NCBI RefSeq assembly: GCF_964019925.1
Contig: NZ_OZ026470.1
Span: 434,001 to 498,000, forward strand
Direction: 5' to 3'
Length of the DNA stretch: 64,000 nt
Source of the DNA: Spiroplasma endosymbiont of Cantharis nigra
GTDB lineage: Bacteria > Bacillota_I > Bacilli_A > Mycoplasmatales > Mycoplasmataceae
In this document: positions 22,241-32,093 of the stretch, piece after piece
How positions within the stretch are numbered: position 1 is the stretch's first letter
How the letters are laid out: the number at the start of each line of letters is the position of its first letter
The notes under the pieces: model-generated
The model's input: the letters and a program-made list of their open reading frames with translations, nothing else
Database searches by the model: none
Told to the model about the DNA's origin: nothing
Translations under genes and position numbers: made by a program

Positions 22241-22457
22241 GGTAAGAACTTATAAGGAGTAAATAAAAAGTAATTTTCAGAGATCTAGTGTATGGTGCGA
22301 ACTAGAATTTACTATTATTGAAGGTTGTATAAGTTATAAAATTAGATATAAGAGTGGGTTGCTTTAGAACAATCAATTAGGATGGTACCGCGTGTTATTT
22401 TAAATAGCTCGTTCCTATTTTTTAGTAATTATTAATTACTAAAAAATAGGTTTTTTT
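22241..22457 (+). promoter_or_regulatory. T-box riboswitch of valS (valine specifier)
   Basis: A tRNA-sensing leader that lets transcription proceed when tRNA-Val is uncharged. The base of stem I is AACTTATA (22247-22254) with TATAAGTT (22328-22335). The apical part has GGTGCGAAC, and the specifier codon is most likely GTT (22324-22326), just before the closing helix. The T-box proper, AGGATGGTACCGCG, is at 22379-22392, and its 5' end can pair with TTCCT (22412-22416) as antiterminator. The competing terminator is a hairpin of 17 or more bp from 22414 to 22450 with a T7 tail. An in-register GTA follows GTT, also valine, so the amino acid assignment is robust. Confidence 0.93.
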
Positions 22458-22474
22458 AATTAAAAGGAGAAAAT

Positions 22475-25132
22475 ATGAAAGAATTAGATAAAAAATATAA
22501 TCATAAAGAAGTTGAAAAAGATAAATATAGTAAATGACTTGAAGAAAAATTATTTAAACCAAAAATTAAGTCTAAAAAACCAGCTTATTCAATTGTGATA
22601 CCTCCACCAAATGTAACTGGAAAGTTGCACTTAGGTCACGCTTGAGATGGCTCATTACAAGATTTATTAATAAGATTCAAAAAATTAAATGGTTTTGATA
22701 CTGTTTGAATACCTGGAATGGATCATGCTGGAATAGCTACTCAAGCAAAAGTTGAAGAACGATTGAGAGAACAAGGAATTTTAAGAAATGATTTAGGTAG
22801 AGATAAATTTATTGACAGGGTTTGAGAATGAAAAGAAGAGTATGCTTTAACTATTAGAGAGCAATGAGCAAAATTAGGATTAAGTTTAGATTATTCTAAA
22901 GAAAAATTTACATATTCAGAAGAATTAAATCAAATTGTAAACTATGTTTTTGTAAAAATGTATGAAGATAAATTAATTTATAAAGGGAAAAGAATTATAA
23001 ATTGAGATCCTAAACAAAAAACAGCACTTTCTAATATTGAAGTTATCTATAAAGAAACTAAAGGAGCAATGTATTATTTTAAATATTTTTTAAGTGATAA
23101 TAAGAAAGACTTCTTAGAAGTAGCTACAACACGCCCAGAAACAATGTTTGGAGATGTTTGTTTAATTGTAAATCCAAATGATGAAAGATATAGCAAATAT
23201 ATTGGAAAAACAGTTATAAACCCCTCAAATAGGGCTTTAATACCTATTATAAGCGACAAATATGTAGAAATTGAGTTTGGAACAGGGGTAATGAAATGTA
23301 CGCCAGCACATGACCCTAATGACTTTGAATTAGGTCTAAAACATAATTTAAAGCAAATAGTTGTTATGAACGAAGATGCAACTATGAATGAATTAGCAAA
23401 TGAGTTTAAAGGGATGGATCGTTTTGAAGCAAGAAAGCAATTAGTTGAAAAATTAGCAAAAGAAGGGACTTTCTTTAAAAAAGAAGATATTGTTCATCAA
23501 GTTGGTTATTCAGAAAGAAGTAATGCAATTGTTGAACCTTTCATCTCTGATCAATGATTTGTAAAAATGAAACCCTTAGCAAAACAAGTTTTAGATTTAC
23601 AAAATTCAAAAGAAGCAATTAATTTTTATCCAAATCGTTTTAATGAAACATTAAATAAATGAATGGAAAATACTTATGATTGAACTATTTCACGTCAATT
23701 ATGATGAGGTCATCAAATTCCAGCTTGATATCATAAAAAAACAAAAGAAGTATTCGTGGGTATAAATGCTCCAGAGGATATAGAAAATTGAGAACGTGAT
23801 CCAGATGTTTTGGATACATGATTCTCGAGTGCATTTTGACCATTTGCAACAATGAATTGAAATCAAAAAAAACAATCAGAAATGATGAAAAGATATTTTC
23901 CAGTATCAACAATGGTAACAGGTTATGATATTATTTTCTTTTGAGTAGCAAGAATGATTTTTCAAAGTTTAGAGTTTACGAAGTCAAAACCTTTTAAAGA
24001 TGTTTTAATTCATGGTTTAATTCGTGATGAGCAGGGAAGAAAAATGTCTAAATCTTTAGGCAATGGTGTTGATCCAATGGAAGTTATTGAAAAATATGGA
24101 GCTGATTCATTAAGATATTTCTTATTAACTAATTCAAGTCCTGGTCAAGATTTAAGATATAGTGAAGAAAAATTAACTAGTACTTGAAATTTCATTAATA
24201 AAATTTGAAATGCTTCAAGATATGTAATGTTAAATCTTAAAAAAATCCCTACTAATCAACAATTTAAGAATTTATTACTAAAATCTAACAAAAGTAATAA
24301 TGAAATTGATTTTTGAATTTTAAATCGATTGAGTGAAACAAAAAAAATGGTTAAAGAAGCAATTGATAAATATGAGTTTACAATTGCAGGAAAGCTTCTT
24401 TATAATTTTATTTGAGATGATTATTGTTCATGATATATTGAACTTTCAAAAGCTCAAATTAGTGAAAATAATCTATTAAATAAGCAAGAAAAGGAATTTA
24501 GTCAATCAACATTAGGGTATGTTTTAAAAAATATTTTAATTATGTTACATCCATTTATGCCTTTTGTTAGCGAAGAAATATATCAGTCATTTGAGTTAAA
24601 ATCTTCAATTTTAAGAGAAAGGTGATTAGAAGAAAATTATCAATTTGAGATTTCAAATACTAATCATATTTTTGAAATAGTAACTAATTTAAGAGAATTT
24701 AGAGCTATTCAAAATATTAAAAATTCTATTTCTCTAAATATTCATTTAAATTTGAAGAAGTCAAACTTTAAATTACAAATGGAAAAAGAAATTAATTATA
24801 TTAATCTCTTTGTTGAAAAATTAGTTAATTGTAAATTAAATATTAATAATATTCAAAAAAAAGATTTAACTTCAATTGCTATTAAAGACTATTTTTTAGA
24901 TATTGCAAATGAAGATTTTTTTGATAGAGATAAAGCAATTCAAGAAACTGAGGATAAAATTTCTGAACTTTTACAAGAAATTGAAAGAAGTGAGAAAATG
25001 TTAGCAAATGAAAACTTTTTAAAAAGAGCTGCAGCAGATAAAGTTTTAGTTGAAAAAGAAAAGTATTCTAATTATAAAAAACAACATAAATTATTAATTG
25101 AAAAATTAGGGGAATTAAAAATTAAAAATTAA
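22475..25132 (+). CDS. valS: Valyl-tRNA synthetase
   Basis: An 885-aa class I aminoacyl-tRNA synthetase charging tRNA-Val. [13 protein letters not shown] holds the HIGH signature (HLGH, residues 52-55). The editing (CP1) domain follows, with [11 protein letters not shown] and [16 protein letters not shown]. The KMSKS loop is exact (523-527, [11 protein letters not shown]), followed by the anticodon-binding domain and the C-terminal coiled-coil arm (about 800-880). Length is normal. AAGGAG lies ahead of the ATG. It is controlled by the T-box leader directly upstream and ends in a terminator. Confidence 0.98.
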
Positions 25133-25160
25133 AAAAATGAAGAATATTCTTCATTTTTTT
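25133..25160. terminator. Bidirectional terminator between valS and a convergent gene
   Basis: A near-perfect palindrome (AAAAATGAAGA ... TCTTCATTTTT) flanked by A and T runs. It serves valS (+), and the stop codon of the minus-strand gene sits at its edge. Confidence 0.85.
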
Positions 25161-25797
25161 AATCGCTTACTGCATTTGATAACTTAAAGATTCATAATAT
25201 AGTTAAGATAATATCTGGTTCTGATTTTGATAAAAAATTTAAAACTTCCATTGTATGATTAATTTTTTCATGATTTGTTATTTCTTCTATAAAAACCTGA
25301 AATATATTATTATATATTTTATTATAGTTATTAAAAATCTCACTTATTTTTTTATCTTTAAAGTTAGATAAAAAGTCCATCTCAGTATCCGGAATTTTAT
25401 TTAAGCTAATTTGTTTTTTAAACTTAGTTGTCTTTAAGGGACTAGAATTAGTTTTAAGATTTTTTAAATGAGTTTTTATATGTTTTTTGTATCTATTATA
25501 AATAGACTTAATAAGTTTTTTATTTTCAATTAAAAAACTTAGAAAATATAAAATTTTATTTAAATCATTTTCTATTAAGTCGATATCATTAGAATTTTTT
25601 TCACTATTATTTAAATAGTTATTCATTTCTTTTAAAAGATTTTTATTAAAAGTGAAAAAGTACTTTTCCTTAAATTCTCTATAAAAATCTTTATAATCAT
25701 CTTTCCTATAAATTCATATTGATATAAAAGTTGCCAATATTAAACTAATTATTCCAGTAATTAATGCGATAATATCAACTAAAGTAAATTGAAACAT
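25159..25797 (-). CDS. Hypothetical protein with one N-terminal TM and helical cytosolic domain
   Basis: A 212-aa protein on the minus strand. The start at 25797 is chosen because a strong GGGGGA lies 9 bases upstream and it adds an N-terminal membrane helix (FTLVDIIALITGIISLIL). TGA Trp codons interrupt the frame near both ends. The remainder is charged and helical (KDFYREFKEKYFF...). No family recognised. Convergent to valS, divergent from the comEC operon. Confidence 0.7.
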
Positions 25798-25929
25798 TTG
25801 TTATTTTCCCCCATAATCAATAAAATTTTATCATTTATAAAGTTATTTTTAACAATAATAAAAGTGTGTTTGTTATTGTATCTTTACATTTTTTTCATTT
25901 TATAATCGATATACATATTTGAGGTGTCT

Positions 25930-26466
25930 ATGAAAAAAATAAGATTTATTTTGTTACTTTTACTTTCACTAATGGTTGGTATTAGTACTTTATTAATAAC
26001 TAATCTAGAACAGTCAGTAAAAATTGAAATTATTGAAAAAAATGAAAGTTATATATATTTAAAAGTTAAATATGATATTACTCTAGAAGACGAAAATATA
26101 TTGCCTGTTAAAATAAAAAATGATTTAAATATAAATGAATCTAAAGAATTTTTGGAAATAAGTAATTTAGATTATTTGAGTAATATATTTGAAATTGATG
26201 TTAATAATAACTTACAAAAAAATAACACAATTATGTTTTATCCAAAAGATTATATTAAAGTTATTAAAACTAGTAGATTTGAAGTGGATAGTGATTTTTT
26301 TTATACAAGAGGTGTTAGTGAAAATGTTTCTAAAAAGAGTAGCAAAATTCTTTTAGATATAGATAATTCCTATGATGATTGTATGAAACAGCTGAAAAAA
26401 ATATATGTAGGAAGTAATTTTAATACACAGTTTTATGCTAAAGCAATTCCAAAATTGATCTATTAG
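25930..26466 (+). CDS. Hypothetical membrane-anchored protein upstream of comEC
   Basis: A 178-aa protein. The N-terminal signal/TM anchor (MKKIRFILLLLLSLMVGIS) is followed by a polar outer domain. GAGGTG precedes the ATG at 25930; a GTG at 25924 is less likely. No helix-hairpin-helix typical of ComEA is visible. Because comEC begins at or just after its stop codon, the two are expected to be co-translated. This protein may replace ComEA in DNA uptake; that is an inference from position. Confidence 0.7.
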   Translation: MKKIRFILLLLLSLMVGISTLLITNLEQSVKIEIIEKNESYIYLKVKYDITLEDENILPVKIKNDLNINESKEFLEISNLDYLSNIFEIDVNNNLQKNNTIMFYPKDYIKVIKTSRFEVDSDFFYTRGVSENVSKKSSKILLDIDNSYDDCMKQLKKIYVGSNFNTQFYAKAIPKLIY

Positions 26467-26476
26467 AAGGAACTAT

Positions 26477-28501
26477 TTATTTCAGGTTTTTTTAGTTATA
26501 GTTTTAATATGTTTAAGTAGGGATATAGAAAATATTTATATATGTATTAGTATCTATACAATTTCTTGTCTTTCTTTTATTTGAAAATTAAATAAATCTT
26601 ATCCTTATTTCATTATTGTTAGTCTTTTTTTAATGTTTTTTCTATTATTCTATAAGTTGGACATCAATCAAAAACTAAATTTTAAGATTTATAAAGTAGT
26701 AGAGGTAAAAGAAGGATATATTTTATTAAAACAGTTAACAACTCTTTATTATATTCCAGTAGGGGAAGAGGAGTTATTAGTAGGGGAGTTTATTAGGCTT
26801 AATGGAGTTAGTGAAAAAGTCAGTGTTTATGGGAACTTTTGAGAGTTTGACTTTAGTTCGTATTTACTTAATAAAAATGTTAAATTTCGAATACTAGAAC
26901 CAAAGATAGAGAAAACAAATTATCATTTTGTGCAATTTTATTTATATAAATTCATTAATTCTTCTAACAAATTAACTAAACTATTCTTATTTCAGCAAAA
27001 AGCGAATGATCCAATTTATACTACTTTAACTTCATATTCCTTAAGTTTTTTAATTAATTTAAGTGGTTTTAATATCTATATTATCAGTTGTTTTTTTAGT
27101 AAAAAATTGTTTAAGAATTCAAAAAAATATAAAAAATATAAAATTATTGTTTTAATTCTAGTTTTATATTATTGTGCACTATTAAGTTTTCCCTTATTTT
27201 TTTTAAAAACTTGCATGTTTTTGATAATAAGATGAATAGAAGAAAATTGAAAATTCAGATTTTCAAAAATAACCAAATTTTCAATCATTTGAATTATTTG
27301 TTTATTTGTTAATCCATTATTTGTATTTAATATAGGTTTTATTTTTACAATTATTGTTTTTTTATTTATAAAAAAATATGAGGATAAAAAGCCAATTACT
27401 AATATATTTTATAATTTTTTAATTGTGAATGCAGTATTCATTCCAGTTCAAATATATTTTGATTATAAAATATATTGATTAAGTTCATTTTTTGAAATAC
27501 TTTTAATTCCATTAATTAGTTTTTCATTCATTTTATCTATATTTTTTTGAATTCCATTTTCTAGTTATTTACTAAATTTTAATTATCAAATTCTTTATTC
27601 ATATTCTAAAAGTTTTCAATATATTAATATCTTTACAATATGTGGTCACTTTAGTATATTTTTTTTAATAACTTATTTTTTAATGTTTAAACTTATAACT
27701 ACGTATAAGTTTAATAAAAGAAAAATTCAAAGAATATTAATTATGTTATTTACTTTAAATGGTTTTTATTTTTTTCAATCAAATCAATTCACTAAAATAA
27801 GTCCCTCAGTGACAATGTTGAATGTTGGGAATGGAAATAGTTTCTTATTACAATATAAAGGTAAAAATATTTTATTTGATGCTGGAAAGGGAAGCGGTTT
27901 TAGTAAAAAAAGTTTACAGCAATATTTAGTATATGATGGAGTTAGAAAAATTGATGCTATTTTTATAAGTCATAACCATAAGGATCACTATGATCAAATT
28001 GATGATTTAAAGACTATCTACAATATTCAAAATATTTTTTACAATTATGATTATCAATTCAATTTTAAATTTAAGGGCTTAAAAATTAGTAATTTTATTG
28101 AGACTCAAAATAAGGATGAAAATGATAATTCTCAAGTTTCAGTAGTAGAAGTAAAAGATAAGAAAATATTATTTACAGGAGATATTTCCAAAAAGAGAGA
28201 ATCTAGATTATTGCAAAATAAAGAGTTTCTAGAAATAATTAAAGGGGGAGTTGATTTACTTCAAGTTGCTCATCATGGTAGTAAAACTAGTAGTTCTGAA
28301 TTATTTATTCAGACAATAAAACCTCAAACATGTTTTATCTCTGGGCATAAGTCAAAAATGTATGACTTTCCAAGTAAAGAGACAATAGCAACATTAAAAA
28401 AATATCAATGTAAAACTTATATTACAAATTCTAGAGATAGTTATAAATATAAAGTTAAAAGTAATAAAGTGATTAAAGTACAAAAAAAACTTCTTTTATA
28501 A
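26477..28501 (+). CDS. comEC: ComEC/Rec2-type DNA uptake channel with metallo-beta-lactamase domain
   Basis: About 674 aa. The N-terminal half is hydrophobic with about eight TM helices and contains a competence-domain-like stretch (LTSYSLSFLINLSGFNIYII). The C-terminal domain (from about 440) is a metallo-beta-lactamase fold with HNHKDH (about 499-504) and HHGSKTS, as in ComEC/Rec2 proteins that pull single-stranded DNA across the membrane. The start is uncertain: between the upstream stop (26464) and the first in-frame ATG (26633) there is no ATG, GTG or TTG in frame. An AGAAGGA at 26465-26471 points to a TTA at 26477, a permitted but rare table 4 start. Starting at 26633 would remove two N-terminal hydrophobic segments. 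Confidence 0.88.
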
Positions 28502-28509
28502 GAAGTTTT
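28486..28509. terminator. Bidirectional terminator between comEC and rpsT
   Basis: AAAACTTCTT / AAGAAGTTTT with loop TTAT. It overlaps the end of comEC and lies 8 bp past the rpsT stop. Confidence 0.85.
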
Positions 28510-28516
28510 AAATTAA

Positions 28517-28759
28517 TTATTTCATTAATCTTGATTTTTCTCTTGCAGCTTTATTAGCTTTAAAAATTCCTTTTGTTACTGATTTATCTAATAAACTAAT
28601 TGCTTCATTTATTAAAGTTTCTTTTTCTTTAGAATCTTCTTGTTTTGCAACTAAAGCCTTTTTGATTGCAGTTTTAACTGAACTTCTAAATGCTTTATTA
28701 GCTAAACGTGATTTTTCATTAGTTAAAATACGTTTTTCTTGTGATTTAATATTTGCCAT
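28517..28759 (-). CDS. rpsT: 30S ribosomal protein S20
   Basis: An 80-aa basic protein, MANIKSQEKRILTNEKSRLA at the N-terminus and ANKAAREKSRLMK at the C-terminus. This is the typical S20 layout of a helical bundle binding 16S rRNA in the small subunit. A strong GAGGGGTGA lies ahead of the ATG. It is divergent from holA, an arrangement known from many Firmicutes. Confidence 0.97.
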   Translation of the reverse strand: MANIKSQEKRILTNEKSRLANKAFRSSVKTAIKKALVAKQEDSKEKETLINEAISLLDKSVTKGIFKANKAAREKSRLMK

Positions 28760-28847
28760 GTTTGTAATTCACCCCTCTAAACAAGATATTTATATACAAA
28801 TAGAGTATATAGTAAAAAAATATCTAATTCAAAATAAATTATATTTT

Positions 28848-28875
28848 TTGTTAATTTTTAGTGGTAAATTATACT
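28848..28875 (+). promoter_or_regulatory. Promoter of holA
   Basis: TTGTTA (28848-28853), a 16-bp spacer, and TATACT (28870-28875). The leader would be very short, with AGGTGA as ribosome site 5 bp before the ATG at 28891. Confidence 0.55.
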
Positions 28876-28890
28876 TAATAGGTGATAAAT

Positions 28891-29844
28891 ATGTTCTTTG
28901 TATATTCTAATGATAATTTTTTAATTAAAAAGCAAATTGACAAATTATGTCAAAAAGCAAATATAGATAATGAATATGATATTTTTGAATATTCATTAAT
29001 TGATGATTCAATTATAAAAATTATTGAAGAAATTACTACATATTCAATTTTTTCAAGTAAGAAAATTATTGTTATAAATGATTGTTGATTTGTTAATGAA
29101 TCAAAAATTAAGCTTCATAAGGATTATGATTCTAAATATGTAGAGCAAATTTTAAGAAATAATAGTAGTGAAGTTGAAATAATAATGACTTTAAATTCTG
29201 AGAAGTTTTCAAAGAAATTAAAAATAGCAAAATTAACAGAAGAAAAGTGCAAGATGTTAAAATTAGAGGAACCTAATTTAATACAAAAAAAAGAAATAGT
29301 AACCAAAAGATTAGAAAATGAGAAAATAGAATTTGATATAGATTCAATTGAAATATTTTTAGATAAATTACCAAATGACATGCAAGTATTTACAAATGAA
29401 ATTAATAAAATAATTAGTTTACGAAAAAAAGTAACAAAGAGCTTAATAAATGAAATAACATCAAAGTATAATAACTTTGATAGTTTTCAAATTGCTAATT
29501 GTTTTATTTCAAATGATATAAAAACTTTTTTAAAACAATGATCAAATTATATGGAAATAAATAATGATATTTTCTCATTTCTTGGATTATTAGCAAGTAA
29601 TTTGATTACATTAAGAAATATTATTTTATTAAAAGAAGAAAGAATGAGTAATTCAGAAATTGCTTCAATTTTGGGAGCAAATCCATATCGTATTTCAAAA
29701 CTATTAGAGCAAAATAAACTAAATATTAAACAAATAAATGATAAAATTAAATTGTTATATTTACTTGAAAAAAATATAAAAAGTGGGGTTTTTGATAATA
29801 AAATTATTCCAGAGATTGAGTTGCTAAAAATGTTTGATGTTTAA
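28891..29844 (+). CDS. holA: DNA polymerase III delta subunit
   Basis: A 317-aa clamp-loader subunit that opens the beta sliding clamp. The N-terminus MFFVYSNDNFLIKKQIDKL matches the HolA start (usually ..y.G.d.fli...i..i). A middle AAA-like part without P-loop is followed by the C-terminal collar domain (SFLGLLASNLITLRNIILLK; ASILGANPYRISKLLEQ). The ATG at 28891 is preferred over GTG 28882 because AGGTGA is then correctly spaced. Length is slightly below the usual 330-340. The rpsT neighbourhood supports the call. Confidence 0.9.
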
Positions 29845-29863
29845 TAAGAATAGAGGTTAAAAA

Positions 29864-31327
29864 ATGGAAGCTAACAAGATATATCAAAGTTCGATATTTT
29901 TATTAGCAAATTTAATAAAAAATGAAAAACTAAGAGTTGAATTACTAAATAACTTAGATTATAAGAATCAAGTAATAGAATTAGTTAATGACTTATTAAT
30001 TTTAGAAATAGATGAAAGTTGTAGTTTTAAAGATAAAAAATGAGGACCAATTTTTGGAAAGTCTTTAGTAAATATTACGAAGGAAAAAATAAAATTTGTA
30101 AAACCAGATAATAAAAGTATTGATGAAATATTAAGTGATATTACTTATTTGCAAACATATTGTTTTAATAATTTGCAAATATCAAGAGATTCTTTAACAG
30201 ATGAAAATTTTGAATTAACAGAAGAGTTTATTAAAGAAAACTCAAAAATATCAGCAGAGTTAAAAGAAAAATATTTAAAAACAAGTGAAAAAAGTAATGT
30301 TGAACCAGAAATTGTTGATAAACAAAAAGAAAAACCAAATACAGAAACACCTGATTATTCAAAAATAGCAGGGGCACAAAGTGCACAAGGAAATCCTTTT
30401 ATGGGAAGTGTTCCTTTACATCCTGCACAAGATCCAAGGTTTTATCCATATAGTAGTAAACCAAAATATATAAAATGATTGAAATTGTCATTGGCAATTT
30501 CAATTGGGGTTTTTACACTATTGTTTGTGGCATTATCTATTTTTGTTCAAGTTGCAAAACCTTTTCTAATCGATAATAACTTAAATGAAATTGATGGCTT
30601 TACTTCAGCATTTCATCAACAATGAAAAGAGTTTTTAGCAGAAAAATTAAAAGCAGATAATGCTGCTTGACTTTTTGCAAATTCATTGGGAATGCAATCG
30701 GGGTCTATGGGAATTACATATATGATCATTATGACACTAGTAATCACATGAACTATTTATACAATTCTTCAACCTCCAAAAACTTATAGACAAAAATTTC
30801 TTATTCCTGGAATGAATTTAATTATTCCTTCAATGTTTCTGATTATGATGTCATTTAGTTTTATTAAAGGATTTTCATTGATTTTTGGTTCAAACGTACC
30901 ATTATCACAATTAACTAGTTCATTTTTTAATGTTGCAAAACAACAAGGAGAAAAAGCTAATTTTGATGAATGATATAAATTAAATCAAGATGGACTTAAA
31001 AATTTAATTAATGTTATAAATGATTCGTTTAATATGACAGCGGCTAAAGTATTATTTTGATTATTCTTTGTTTCACTTTTAATGACAGCGGCTTCAATTA
31101 TTGTAATTCTTTGTTTAAATCCTAAATTAGATAGAGAAAAAATTGCAAAAGCTAATAATGAATATCAAACAATGATTGCAGAAGCAATGCAAGGTAGAAA
31201 ATATGAAATAGATCAAAGTATTTATGAAGATCAAAAAGATATTGATGACTTTTTAAGTGAACTTCAAAATAGAAAAAATAAGCATAATAATAAAAGTAAA
31301 GACAATGAAAAGGATAAAGATATTTAG
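29864..31327 (+). CDS. Hypothetical membrane protein with long cytosolic N-domain
   Basis: A 487-aa protein starting 20 bp after holA and probably co-transcribed. The N-terminal 140 residues are helical and acidic, then comes a Pro/Gln-rich linker (QNPFMGSVPLHPAQ-like region, about 170-200). TM segments follow at about 207-232, 288-308, 320-345 and 395-420, and a charged Lys/Asp-rich tail. It resembles no family I know. The many TGA Trp codons are typical of the genome. Confidence 0.75.
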
Positions 31328-31375
31328 AAATTTCATTTGAAATAAAAATATAATTAACTTTTAAAATATATTGAT

Positions 31376-31403
31376 AAACTCAACTGATGTTGAGTTTTTT
31401 AAA
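31376..31403 (+). terminator. Rho-independent terminator before ogt
   Basis: AAACTCAAC (31376-31384), TGAT, GTTGAGTTT (31389-31397), T tail. Confidence 0.88.
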
Positions 31404-31426
31404 TATAATTTAGATGGGTGATATTG

Positions 31427-31921
31427 ATGGAAGAAAAAGTTCTTAAAATCTTTAAAATAAAAATGTTTGAAAAGGAAGTTGTTAAAATAGGGATTATTAA
31501 TAATAAGTTGAGTTATATTGGTTTTGAACGCGACAATATTCATGATTTTTACAAAAATTATAAAATAAGAAATGTTTTAAAAAATGATGAATTTATTAAA
31601 TATATTGAATATCTAAAAAAGTTTGAGAATAGAGAAGATTTCGAATTAAATTTTGATGAGTTATCTTTACCAAATTTGACAGATAAACAAATAGATATTT
31701 TAAAAGAACTTTGTAAATTAAAATATGGGGAATATAAAACATATTCAGAATTTGCAAAAGATATTAATAAGAGTGATTACACGCGTTTTATTGCTTCTTG
31801 TATGAGTAAGAATCCAATTTTATTGCTAATTCCATGTCATAGATTAATTAGTAAAAATTTGGATATTAAATATAGATCTGGAAGAGAAATAAAGAGTTTT
31901 TTATTAAAAAATAATTTTTAA
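31427..31921 (+). CDS. ogt: Methylated-DNA--[protein]-cysteine S-methyltransferase
   Basis: A 164-aa suicide enzyme that transfers methyl groups from O6-methylguanine to its own cysteine. The active-site motif LLIPCHRLI has Cys137. The preceding winged-helix part has YGEYKTYSEFAKDI and the arginine-finger region TRFIASCMSKNP, where the family usually has R-AVG.A...NP. GGTGA before the ATG sets the start at 31427; an in-frame GTG at 31418 overlaps that site. Single gene between terminator and the PTS promoter. Confidence 0.92.
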   Translation: MEEKVLKIFKIKMFEKEVVKIGIINNKLSYIGFERDNIHDFYKNYKIRNVLKNDEFIKYIEYLKKFENREDFELNFDELSLPNLTDKQIDILKELCKLKYGEYKTYSEFAKDINKSDYTRFIASCMSKNPILLLIPCHRLISKNLDIKYRSGREIKSFLLKNNF

Positions 31922-32022
31922 TACTTATTATCTTTTTTCTCATAAATGAGAATGGAATTACTTCATTATATAAAACTTACAATATTTTTTTCTAAATATT
32001 TATATTTATTTGGAAAAAAATA

Positions 32023-32048
32023 TTGGTTTTTTTTTTTTTTTTTATAAC
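32023..32048 (+). promoter_or_regulatory. Putative fructose-PTS promoter with a run of 17 T
   Basis: TTGGTT (32023-32028) and TATAAC (32043-32048) would be -35 and -10, but the spacer is only 14 bp and consists wholly of T (the run is 32027-32043). Three more T would give the ideal 17-bp spacer. The run is also inside a frame open from TTG 32010 into fruA, but that N-terminal extension is unlike EIIA proteins. Confidence 0.45.
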
Positions 32049-32093
32049 ATATTAGTGGTTATAAAAATTTATAATCATAGAAAGAAAAAAAAG

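Noticed and set aside
32010-32093. N-terminal extension of FruA from TTG 32010 through the poly-T (poly-Phe)
   Set aside because: EIIA domains start near residue 1 of the ATG 32094 form; the extension is low complexity, and the region fits a promoter better.
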